Assembly: GCA_034409055.1 (NCBI GenBank)
Contig: DAOUMU010000176.1
Coordinates: 1-14,997 of the forward strand
Reading direction: 5' to 3'
Origin: DAOUMU01 sp034409055
GTDB lineage: Bacteria > Chloroflexota > Anaerolineae > 4572-78 > J111
Length of the DNA: 14,997 nucleotides
Part shown: one piece after another, positions 1 through 6,255 of the stretch
Layout of the letters: each line of letters opens with the position of its first letter
Numbering within the stretch: the stretch's first letter is position 1
The notes under the pieces: generated by a model
Database searches by the model: none
What the model saw: the letters and a program-made list of their open reading frames with translations, nothing else
What the model was told of the DNA's origin: nothing
Made by a program: the position numbers and the translations under genes

Positions 1-252
1 GTTTTTACCAAAGCCGGGCCGACTGATCGTACCCCGCAGCCTTATCTGTTCACATTCAATACCCGCCTCTTCACGAATTTCTCGCTTCAAACCGGCGATC
101 ACATCCTCGTCCGGTTCCAATTTACCGCCCAGGCCGTTATATTTGCCCAGATGGTGGTCACTGGTCCGGCTGTTACGGTGAATGAGTAACGTCTTTTGAC
201 CGTCGGGTGACATGACGTAGGCCAGGGTGGCTAAGATCGGAGTGTAAGCCAT
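1..252 (-). CDS. Nudix hydrolase (MutT-like), 5' part only
   Basis: The 84 visible codons encode the N-terminal part of a Nudix hydrolase; the gene continues past the left edge of the window. The protein starts MAYTPILATLAYVMSPDG. A full Nudix box is visible at residues 43-65: G43, E49 and R57 are followed by EIREEAGI, matching GX5EX7REUXEEXGU. The glutamates of this helix bind the metal that hydrolyses a nucleoside diphosphate linked to another group. The motif LIHRNSRTSDHHLGKYNGLGG before the box resembles 8-oxo-dGTP diphosphatases of the MutT/MTH1 type, but substrate cannot be read from the sequence. The start is well supported: GGAGGT lies 8 nt upstream (261-266 on the plus strand). The gene is divergent from the glycosyltransferase. 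The family call is secure; the exact substrate is not. Confidence 0.9.
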   Translation of the reverse strand, partial: MAYTPILATLAYVMSPDGQKTLLIHRNSRTSDHHLGKYNGLGGKLEPDEDVIAGLKREIREEAGIECEQIRLRGTISRPGFGKN

Positions 253-286
253 TAATGAATACCTCCAGGGTTTGGTTTGAGAGGTA

Positions 287-315
287 AGTATAAAACGTGA
301 AACGTGAAACGTAAA
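287..315 (-). promoter_or_regulatory. Possible sigma70-type promoter of the Nudix gene
   Basis: Read on the minus strand, TTTACG (310-315) is followed after 17 nt by TATACT (287-292). The -10 hexamer is good and the -35 hexamer matches the consensus at four of six positions. The expected transcript would start near 280 and run into the GGAGGT site and ATG. The heptamer repeats at 294-314 fill the spacer, which could matter for regulation or could be chance. Confidence 0.35.
294..314 (+). repeat. Three tandem heptamers (AACGTGA)
   Basis: Two exact AACGTGA copies (294-300, 301-307) are followed by a third copy with one change, AACGTAA (308-314). They lie in the divergent intergenic region between the Nudix and glycosyltransferase genes. 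They could be slippage-derived filler or a binding-site array; nothing else in the window shares the motif. Confidence 0.7.
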
Positions 316-380
316 GCCTGGTAGCGTAAGTTGTTTGTATTCAATTGACAGATAGAACAAGGTTTGGTAAATTTCAGCCG

Positions 381-2441
381 ATGAACACTATCCCCGACTC
401 AAAACAAACCCGGTGGCGTCGCTGGATGTGGCTGGGACCATTGTTGTTAATCGGTTTTTGGTTGCGGCTGACCTTCCTGGTCGGCAATGTGTACTACGGT
501 GATGAATTTATCAGTATGCTGGCGGCCAAGATGGTGGCTAAACAGGGCCTGCCGATCTTTCCCTCCGGTCTGTTTTACGACCACGGCCTGTTGTATTCAA
601 TGCTGGCCGGAGCATTTGTGGCCCTGCTTGGATTTACCGAGCAGATAGCTCGTTGGCCGGTACTGTTCGTCAGCGTTTTGACCATTGCTGTCTATTACAC
701 CGTAGCCCGGCGATTATTTGACTCGCCTATCAGCGGTGTCGTAGCGGCCATCGTGGTCACGTTTGACACGTTGTTGATTAAATGGGGGGCCTGGGCCCGC
801 ATGTACAGCCTGGCCCACCTGTTTGTGTTGTTGAGCATGGCCTGGTTGTTAACCAGTACCCTCAAGCAGCCTGAGCAACGAGGGCGATATCTGTTTTTGG
901 TTTTCTTGGCCGGGGCCTTATTCTCCCATTCACTGACATTTTTGATTTTGCTGCCCCTGGCAGTGCTGCTGCTGGTTTTTACCCTGGCCTACCGGCGCGA
1001 GTGGCTGCGCAGCCCTGACCTGTGGCTACAGGGAGCGCTTGCCGGAGTGATTGTCGTTGCCGCTCTGGTTGTGGTGGCCCATGGCCACGTCGGCAGCACC
1101 ATCTCCCTGCAAGATCGCGATACGGCCACCATAGCCATGCCGACCAGTTTGCAATTTTTGCAGGGTTTCTTGCTGCCCACCCTCGAAGAGGACTACTATG
1201 CCGACCTCTTTAAGTTTTTCCAAACACCGGCCTACAACTGGCTGCTCTTGGTCATTGCCGCCGCTCTGCTCGTCACCCTCTATCGGCTGGTGCGGCGCAC
1301 GGCTACCTTCGCTGACGTTGCTTTTTTGTTCGTGCTCCTGTTCCCCGCACTGATCATATTTGAAATGGGTTCACTGCTAACGGAAGAGTGGCTGCAGAGT
1401 CGCTACATGGTTTTCTTGACCCTGCCCGCTTTTCTGCTGCTGGGTGCAGAGAGTTTATCCAGATTGCTGCGAGGCGCGGCCTACTTTGGCCCGAAACTGA
1501 GCTGGATTCCCTGGCCGCAAAAGCGATTAGAGGCCGTCATTCCCCTGATCGTGGCCATCCTGATCGTGGCCGTATGGGGATACCCCTCTTGGAAATTAGC
1601 CCACACCCGGGCCACAGGTGATTTCGATACGGCCTACGCGTTCGTCCGTAAAAACTGGCAGCCGGGCGACCGGGTTATGACCGAACATCCGGCGGCGGCC
1701 TATCTCTACATGGAGCAGAATGATTATTACGCCAACCAGGTCTCGGCCAAGGTGCTAGGAGATGAGGAGAATGAATTCGCCCCGATTGACCGCTACACCG
1801 GCAGCCCCCTGGTCGATACGGTCGAGAAACTTAATATGGCTCTGGCGGCAGGGGATCGAGTCTGGCTGGTGGTCAGCGACAAACACTTAAACCGGTATTA
1901 CGATCCCTTTTTCAGACAGCAAATCTTTGCCCAGATGGATGTGGCTGCTCAGGCTGGCTCAAAATATGTCTTTATCAGCCGGGCTCATCCCACCCCCCTC
2001 CCGGCCGAACCGATGGCCCGCCTGGCCGGCAACTTCAATGATGCCATTCTGCTGGAAGGTTACAGCCTCGATCCGGCCAGCATTGCCCCTGATGGCACGA
2101 TCTCGCTCGGGCTGTACTGGCGACCGATTGGCCCTCCCCCTTTGCGTCCGGCCAAGGTGTTTGTGCAATTACGTAATAATCAGGATCAGATCATTGCCCA
2201 GGCCGATCATTTCATCTACGAAGAACTGTTTACCGGGGCCGAATGGAACTTTCTCCGGGAAGAGGGCGAATGGTTACGTGACACGGCCGATTTACGTTTA
2301 CTGCTGCCGCTGCCCGCCGATGGTCAGCCGTATCGCCTTTACATCGGTTTTTATGACCCCACCACCTTTGAGCGCGTGCCTGTGGTCAATGATACCAGCG
2401 GCGAGAATGCCGTGGTGATCGAACTATCGACGCTACTGTGA
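381..2441 (+). CDS. GT39-type membrane glycosyltransferase with C-terminal extracytoplasmic domain
   Basis: This is a multi-membrane-spanning GT-C glycosyltransferase of the ArnT/protein-O-mannosyltransferase (GT39/PMT-2-like) type. Such enzymes move a sugar from a polyprenyl-phosphate donor to an acceptor on the outer face of the membrane. After a basic start (RWRRW) comes a first helix (about residues 16-33). The following loop has YYGDEF with Asp41-Glu42, the acidic pair typical of the first external loop of this family. Further hydrophobic helices run to about residue 400. Residues 408-686 are soluble, and about 560-680 look like a beta-sandwich (SLDPASIAPDGTISLGLYW). The acceptor is unknown. 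An in-frame TTG at 345 would add 12 residues (698 aa); neither start has a good ribosome binding site. I prefer ATG 381 because the sequence before it is hydrophilic and not family-like. Confidence 0.85.
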   Translation: MNTIPDSKQTRWRRWMWLGPLLLIGFWLRLTFLVGNVYYGDEFISMLAAKMVAKQGLPIFPSGLFYDHGLLYSMLAGAFVALLGFTEQIARWPVLFVSVLTIAVYYTVARRLFDSPISGVVAAIVVTFDTLLIKWGAWARMYSLAHLFVLLSMAWLLTSTLKQPEQRGRYLFLVFLAGALFSHSLTFLILLPLAVLLLVFTLAYRREWLRSPDLWLQGALAGVIVVAALVVVAHGHVGSTISLQDRDTATIAMPTSLQFLQGFLLPTLEEDYYADLFKFFQTPAYNWLLLVIAAALLVTLYRLVRRTATFADVAFLFVLLFPALIIFEMGSLLTEEWLQSRYMVFLTLPAFLLLGAESLSRLLRGAAYFGPKLSWIPWPQKRLEAVIPLIVAILIVAVWGYPSWKLAHTRATGDFDTAYAFVRKNWQPGDRVMTEHPAAAYLYMEQNDYYANQVSAKVLGDEENEFAPIDRYTGSPLVDTVEKLNMALAAGDRVWLVVSDKHLNRYYDPFFRQQIFAQMDVAAQAGSKYVFISRAHPTPLPAEPMARLAGNFNDAILLEGYSLDPASIAPDGTISLGLYWRPIGPPPLRPAKVFVQLRNNQDQIIAQADHFIYEELFTGAEWNFLREEGEWLRDTADLRLLLPLPADGQPYRLYIGFYDPTTFERVPVVNDTSGENAVVIELSTLL

Positions 2442-2485
2442 GACACGTTCCCGTCCCGTCCAGGTATTGTTTGAGTCAGGGAACG

Positions 2486-2520
2486 AAAATGAGCCCAGAA
2501 CACATCTGGGCTCACTTTTT
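2486..2520. terminator. Bidirectional intrinsic terminator
   Basis: A perfect 10-bp stem (TGAGCCCAGA, 2490-2499, with its complement 2505-2514) encloses a 5-nt loop. It is followed by CTTTTT on the plus strand and preceded by AAAA, which reads as a T-run on the minus strand. It lies between two converging genes and can end both transcripts. Confidence 0.9.
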
Positions 2521-2539
2521 GAATACATGCTAGACCTCT

Positions 2540-5338
2540 TTAACTACGCTTCCATTGCCAACCAACCACCACCCCCAGCAACGGCAGCAGCAGTAACCCT
2601 GAAATGCAGGTTGGAGTACTGGCTGCCGGTGCAGCTTGAGAATTATCGGCCGGCTCTGTTGGAACAGGCGCGGTTTGGGCTGAGGCGGACTCGGACGGCT
2701 CGTCCGTCGCGCCTGTGACGATGATGGTGACCGGCTCCGACCTTGTTCCCCCCAGGCTGAAGGTGACCTGATATTCCCCCGGTTCCTCGTAGACGTAATT
2801 AGCCGTGTAGCGACGTTGAATGGTCACCCCTTCCTGCCACTCAATACAGTCGGGAATTGAGCTTTGGCTGATACCGTCACCAAAATCAAAGCTGCTTTCG
2901 ACACAATAGTAATCCCGGTTATCGTCCGGTCCACCGACCAACTCACCCGTGAAGTTGACTTCCAGCGGAGCGTCCCCTGTCGTCACATTGACTGTCAGGG
3001 TAGTGTAAACTTCCCCAGCCGTAGCCGGCGGTGGGGAAGTGATGGGCTCAGAACGTGGTTCAGTTACCTCAGATAGAGAGGATTCGGCCGGATCAGGAGG
3101 AGGGAGTGGGGTGGATATGTCGTTGATGTCGCCCTCAACCGTTTCGTAAGCAATGCCGTCGATGACGACGATGACCTTAGAGCCAAGGGCAAAGTATTTA
3201 CCGGTGTCAGGGTGGTCGGTCAGAAACTGAAGGAAGCGGTCGGAGGGGAAGGGTAGGGGGGTGGTAGCCATCCGGGTCGGGTCAAAGGTGGTGTCGGTCC
3301 AGACGCCATTTTTGAGCACAAAGGCTTTGTCGCCGACGGCAGTCACGGCGGCAGCACTGGTCACTGCACTCCCAGTTCCGCCCACACCAGGGGTAGCCGT
3401 GGCAGCGGGTAATGGCGCAGCCATGTCGGCTTCGGCCAAACGATTTTGCTCAACGGCCTTCTCGACTGCTCCCTCACCAGAGACAGCAGCAGGGGGAGCA
3501 GCCTCGGCTTCGGCAAACTCTTCTTGGACAATAATGTCGCGCCCCTCGCGACTGAGAGCCATTTCCGGCTCCTCGACCAAAAAGGAGGTATAAGGGGTTA
3601 TGATGCCGTAGCGGATGCTGAGGTTAACAATCTCGTCAATGGTCTCCCGGTTTTCACCGTGCAACCGGATTTGATTGAGCAAGTAACCGACTTTACGCGT
3701 GGCCCATAAACGCGGAATGAATGCCGCACTCTGCTGGCTACTCTGGCGATCAGTGGCAAAGCTCAGGTCATCGAAGCGGAAGGTCCGGCTGCGTCCGTTC
3801 ACCTCGCCGGTGAGGTTGATAGTGGCCGGACCACCTTCGCGATAGCGCCCCGCCAGGATCAGTTGAGTGCCGGCAAACAGGTCGGGCAGGGGGAAGGGAT
3901 AGGTCTCTTCGATACGCACCCCATTCATGTCAAGTTCAAGGTCGGCCAGCACCGGCGTGCTCACTTTGGCGTAAAAGGTACTGACTTGCTCGTCGACGCG
4001 CTCACCGGGACGGACGTAAGCACTGGTTCCGCGTTGTTCCTGGGCCAAGGTGTCGAGCAGGATCGTGTCCACATCATCGCCGACGCCGAAGGGGAAGATG
4101 CGCAGGTTACTGCCGGCGGCCTGGTCAACGTTGTTCAGGATAAGCGGCGTGTCGACCACCCCGCTGGTGGGCAGACCATCGGTCAGGAAGATGATAATGG
4201 TTGGCCGCTGGCGGTCGGCGCTCTCAATGGCTTCGAGCAGGGCCCGGTTGATGTCGGTGCTGCCTTCGGGGCGGAGATTATCGACAAAGCGGCGCGCTTC
4301 GGGTAGGGCAGAGAGCGATTCAGGACGGGTCGAGAAGGCGCGGACGCCAGTGCTGAAGGCGATGATGTTGAAGCGGTCACCCTGGTTGAGGTGATCAAGC
4401 ACAAATTTGAGAGCATCGCCAGCTTGCTCCATCTTTTCGCCTTCCATCGAGCCAGAAGTGTCGAGGATCAAGATCACATCCTTGGCCACGACCTGCTCCG
4501 CATCCACGTTAGGGGCAACCAGCAAGACGAAGAAACCGTCTTCGCCCCGCTCTTTGTAGCTCAACAGGTTAACCCCCACATCATCCGGCGAGACGGTGTA
4601 GTAGAGGCTGAAATCGGTGGTGGGTTTTACGTCAAAATCTTCCCAGCCGGCCCGGGCCCGGAAACGACCCTCACGGTCGATGCTGACCGGGTGACTGGGG
4701 GAGTAGATGGCCTTGATGGCATCGCGGGAGATGATATCGACAGTGACAGCGACGTTTTCGAGCGGTTTGCCGGAGAAGCGTTCGGTGCTGAGCGGGTAGA
4801 CGTAGCGCACGAGTCCATTATCCACCGGCAGAAGTTCGGTATACTCAATTTCGATGCGGCGCGTATCGCCAGGGTCGATGGGGAAAACGCTGGCCTGGAA
4901 CAGGTCACGACCGACGTATTCGAGCAACGCCGGGTCACGACGGCGACGCACAATGTCGTCATAAATGCGGCGGGCCTCTTCCTTGGTGTAGAGTTGGCCT
5001 TCGACCCGCTCGCCGTTGACCCACATGGCAAAGTCGCTGATGGCAGCGTTTTCGGGCAGGGGAAAAATATAAGTGCCTTCCAGGGACCACTCACTGTCGT
5101 TGCGGAAGACCTGGTCGATGTAGGTGGTGGCTACCTGGTTGTCGATGGTGACGTTGACCCGGTGGAATTCGACGCTCAGGTAGGGCACTTCCCGCTCCGG
5201 CGGAGGCGGCACAGGACAGGGGCGCAGGCAAATGGGCGGTTCGGGGATGATGATGCCGTCGGCATAAGCGGGGCTGGGGTATACTATTTGGGTTGATAAA
5301 GCTAAGAGAATCAGTACGGCTACTACGATACGTTTCAT
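2540..5338 (-). CDS. Secreted VIT-VWA domain protein with PKD-like domain and C-terminal anchor
   Basis: This is a 932-residue exported protein, probably displayed on the cell surface for adhesion or protein binding. Residues 1-26 are a signal peptide ending PAYA. Residues 45-175 match the VIT (vault/inter-alpha-trypsin) domain, including the stretch LYTKEEARRIYDDIVRRRRD. A VWA domain covers about 287-460 with a complete MIDAS metal site: Asp293-Thr-Ser295-Gly-Ser297, Thr361 and Asp387 (FLTDGLP). Residues 778-877 look like a PKD/Ig-type beta domain (SFDFGDG) with a Cys812/Cys831 pair that may form a disulfide. Low-complexity Pro/Ala/Thr linkers surround it (610-665, 740-775, 878-910). The end is Cys911, a hydrophobic helix (912-928) and KRS, which looks like a membrane anchor or sorting tail. 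The start has GGAGG 7 nt upstream. Ligand and role are unknown. The gene is monocistronic here. Confidence 0.9.
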   Translation of the reverse strand: MKRIVVAVLILLALSTQIVYPSPAYADGIIIPEPPICLRPCPVPPPPEREVPYLSVEFHRVNVTIDNQVATTYIDQVFRNDSEWSLEGTYIFPLPENAAISDFAMWVNGERVEGQLYTKEEARRIYDDIVRRRRDPALLEYVGRDLFQASVFPIDPGDTRRIEIEYTELLPVDNGLVRYVYPLSTERFSGKPLENVAVTVDIISRDAIKAIYSPSHPVSIDREGRFRARAGWEDFDVKPTTDFSLYYTVSPDDVGVNLLSYKERGEDGFFVLLVAPNVDAEQVVAKDVILILDTSGSMEGEKMEQAGDALKFVLDHLNQGDRFNIIAFSTGVRAFSTRPESLSALPEARRFVDNLRPEGSTDINRALLEAIESADRQRPTIIIFLTDGLPTSGVVDTPLILNNVDQAAGSNLRIFPFGVGDDVDTILLDTLAQEQRGTSAYVRPGERVDEQVSTFYAKVSTPVLADLELDMNGVRIEETYPFPLPDLFAGTQLILAGRYREGGPATINLTGEVNGRSRTFRFDDLSFATDRQSSQQSAAFIPRLWATRKVGYLLNQIRLHGENRETIDEIVNLSIRYGIITPYTSFLVEEPEMALSREGRDIIVQEEFAEAEAAPPAAVSGEGAVEKAVEQNRLAEADMAAPLPAATATPGVGGTGSAVTSAAAVTAVGDKAFVLKNGVWTDTTFDPTRMATTPLPFPSDRFLQFLTDHPDTGKYFALGSKVIVVIDGIAYETVEGDINDISTPLPPPDPAESSLSEVTEPRSEPITSPPPATAGEVYTTLTVNVTTGDAPLEVNFTGELVGGPDDNRDYYCVESSFDFGDGISQSSIPDCIEWQEGVTIQRRYTANYVYEEPGEYQVTFSLGGTRSEPVTIIVTGATDEPSESASAQTAPVPTEPADNSQAAPAASTPTCISGLLLLPLLGVVVGWQWKRS

Positions 5339-5345
5339 TGTCGAG

Positions 5346-5350
5346 CCTCC
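5346..5350 (-). promoter_or_regulatory. Ribosome binding site of the VIT-VWA gene
   Basis: GGAGG on the minus strand, 7 nt before the ATG at 5338. It fixes the start of the VIT-VWA protein, which then begins with a textbook signal peptide (MKRIVVAVLILLAL). Confidence 0.85.
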
Positions 5351-5356
5351 TTGTAT

Positions 5357-5386
5357 TTATTATTCTTTGTTTTTGACCAATGTCAA
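5357..5386 (-). promoter_or_regulatory. Sigma70-type promoter of the VIT-VWA gene
   Basis: On the minus strand a perfect TTGACA (5381-5386) is followed after 18 nt by TAATAA (5357-5362). Transcription would start about 10 nt before the ribosome binding site or closer, so the leader would be very short. The -10 is less ideal than the -35, but position and spacing fit well. Confidence 0.6.
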
Positions 5387-5520
5387 TTGTTTCGGTTCTG
5401 AATACAAGACGTCGGTGGGGGGAAGAAGGTTCCCGCAAGATGGGAAGTAAATTGCCGAATTTGATGAGATTTGGCGAGATCAACCCCAAAATGGACAAGC
5501 AATAGACTATCATTGACGTA

Positions 5521-5564
5521 AAATTTATAGTTTTTTCACGTGAAATTTATGGTTTTTTCACGCG
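5521..5564 (+). repeat. 22-bp tandem direct repeat, two copies
   Basis: Copy 1 (5521-5542) begins AAATTTATAGTTTTTTCACG and copy 2 (5543-5564) begins AAATTTATGGTTTTTTCACG; they differ at two of 22 positions. A partial third copy (CAATTTACTG, 5565-5574) follows. Each unit carries a T6 run. Function is unknown. Confidence 0.8.
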
Positions 5565-5650
5565 CAATTTACTGACAGCAAATTGAACAATGTGTACTAT
5601 GTATTGCAACTACTGTTAGTCTAAAATGGCTATTGCATGTTGAGGCAATA

Positions 5651-5665
5651 ACTTGTATAACAAGT
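5651..5665. repeat. Perfect inverted repeat, possible operator
   Basis: ACTTGT and ACAAGT flank a 3-nt centre (ATA). The size and symmetry resemble a dimeric repressor site, but no regulator gene or adjacent promoter is visible, so a role is only a guess. Confidence 0.4.
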
Positions 5666-5765
5666 CAAGGTATATACAGTTCGTACAAACGAGTACGGCA
5701 ACTGACATAGTTGTTCCTTAACAACATAGTTTTCCAAGATTTCCGTATCCAGCAGGTAGAGGGAC

Positions 5766-5777
5766 GACCGATCGGTC
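5766..5777. repeat. 12-bp perfect palindrome (GACCGATCGGTC)
   Basis: The palindrome is continuous, with no spacer, and lies in the gene-free region. It could be a protein-binding site. No neighbouring promoter or regulator supports a specific function. Confidence 0.4.
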
Positions 5778-5983
5778 ACTTTCACGAGATAGAGAATTTG
5801 ATCATAGGATTTTCTACAGGGTCAACACTTGATCTCGGTCGATGAGATAATTGGCTCATCAACTAGCTTCAGGGGGTTCCATTTTGGCATTGGGAATTCA
5901 GTGCCTTGACAATTGGATAGTCAAGACCTTTCCGGCCTACGTCACGATCTCGCTGGCTATCGATTTATATTCTCTTAATACAG

Positions 5984-6052
5984 ATCGCTCATGTCGATAC
6001 AGCTCTGGGCAACAGTACGTTGTCGGCTGCACCGATATGAGCGATTTTTTTT
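5984..6052 (+). ncRNA. Compound hairpin with T-run: terminator or small structured RNA
   Basis: The outer stem pairs ATCGCTCAT (5984-5992) with ATGAGCGAT (6037-6045) and continues with GTCG (5993-5996) against CGAT (6033-6036), giving 13 pairs including one G-U. Inside, CAGC (6000-6003) pairs with GCTG (6026-6029) and CAAC (6010-6013) pairs with GTTG (6019-6022). Eight T residues follow directly (6045-6052). The shape is that of a Rho-independent terminator with an unusually elaborate, about 36-nt, loop. A TATATT at 5966-5971 is a weak candidate -10 for a roughly 75-nt transcript that would be almost only this hairpin, though no good -35 is present. No gene ends just upstream, so it is either the terminator of a small RNA or a remnant. 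Confidence 0.45.
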
Positions 6053-6129
6053 ACTGACAAGGTCTAACAGAACCGCATCTGGGAGGGTCGGTTCCTCAAG
6101 TTTAGAGCTACTGAGTATCTTCTAAAAAA

Positions 6130-6200
6130 GTAGGGACCGGGCAACTCGGAGAGCAGGTTGTTTGCTCCGAGACTCTCAAGCCGAGTTGTCTGGCCCCTAC
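6130..6200. repeat. 71-nt imperfect palindrome, MITE/REP-like
   Basis: The arms 6130-6149 and 6181-6200 (starting GTAGGGACCGG and ending TGGCCCCTAC) pair over 20 positions with one mismatch and two G-U pairs. Inside, GAGCA (6151-6155) and TGCTC (6163-6167) form a second small stem with a 7-nt loop. GTAGGGGC...GCCCCTAC termini are, to my knowledge, common on intergenic palindromes in Chloroflexota and cyanobacteria, so a dispersed non-autonomous repeat is the likeliest reading. No T-run follows, so it is not a typical terminator. It lies 55 nt before the start of the DUF4038 gene and would be in its 5' leader if transcription begins further upstream. Confidence 0.6.
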
Positions 6201-6243
6201 CCCACCCCGAATTATTGAAATGATACAATCGCTAAGAAGAAAA

Positions 6244-6249
6244 AAGGAG
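6244..6249 (+). promoter_or_regulatory. Ribosome binding site deciding the DUF4038 start
   Basis: AAGGAG lies 6 nt before ATG 6256. This site would lie inside the coding sequence if translation began at the ATG at 6220, which has no such motif before it. Confidence 0.75.
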
Positions 6250-6255
6250 AATCTA

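Larger units (their letters stand above)
5387..6219. other. Gene-free AT-rich intergenic region with repeats and hairpins
   Basis: No convincing coding sequence is visible in this stretch between the VIT-VWA promoter and the DUF4038 gene. It holds a 22-bp tandem duplication (5521-5564), several inverted repeats (5651-5665, 5682-5697, 5766-5777, 5905-5925), a compound hairpin followed by T8 (5984-6052), and a 71-nt imperfect palindrome (6130-6200). A hand count of 5521-5580 gives 18 G+C of 60, far below the flanking genes. The 10-mer AGTAAATTGC (5446-5455) recurs inverted at 5564-5573. The region could be decayed mobile DNA or could carry small RNAs. Confidence 0.6.

Noticed and set aside
1927..2418. 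163-codon plus-strand frame inside the glycosyltransferase gene
   Set aside because: It is a shifted frame of the C-terminal domain of the real gene, with biased Pro/Arg/Cys composition typical of shadow frames.
4391..5296. 301-codon open frame on the plus strand, opposite the VIT-VWA gene
   Set aside because: It lies wholly antisense to a protein with recognisable domains, and its translation has no recognisable family and no ribosome binding site. Long antisense frames are common in GC-rich genes.
5091..5513. 140-codon minus-strand frame overlapping the start of the VIT-VWA gene
   Set aside because: It runs through the promoter, ribosome binding site and signal peptide of a well-supported gene in another frame.
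5521..5574. Possible CRISPR array
   Set aside because: The 22-bp units are directly adjacent with no spacers, and only two full copies exist; no cas genes are in the window.
5851..6057. 68-codon frame starting at TTG in the intergenic region
   Set aside because: No ribosome binding site, no recognisable domain, and its end lies inside the T-run of a terminator-like hairpin.
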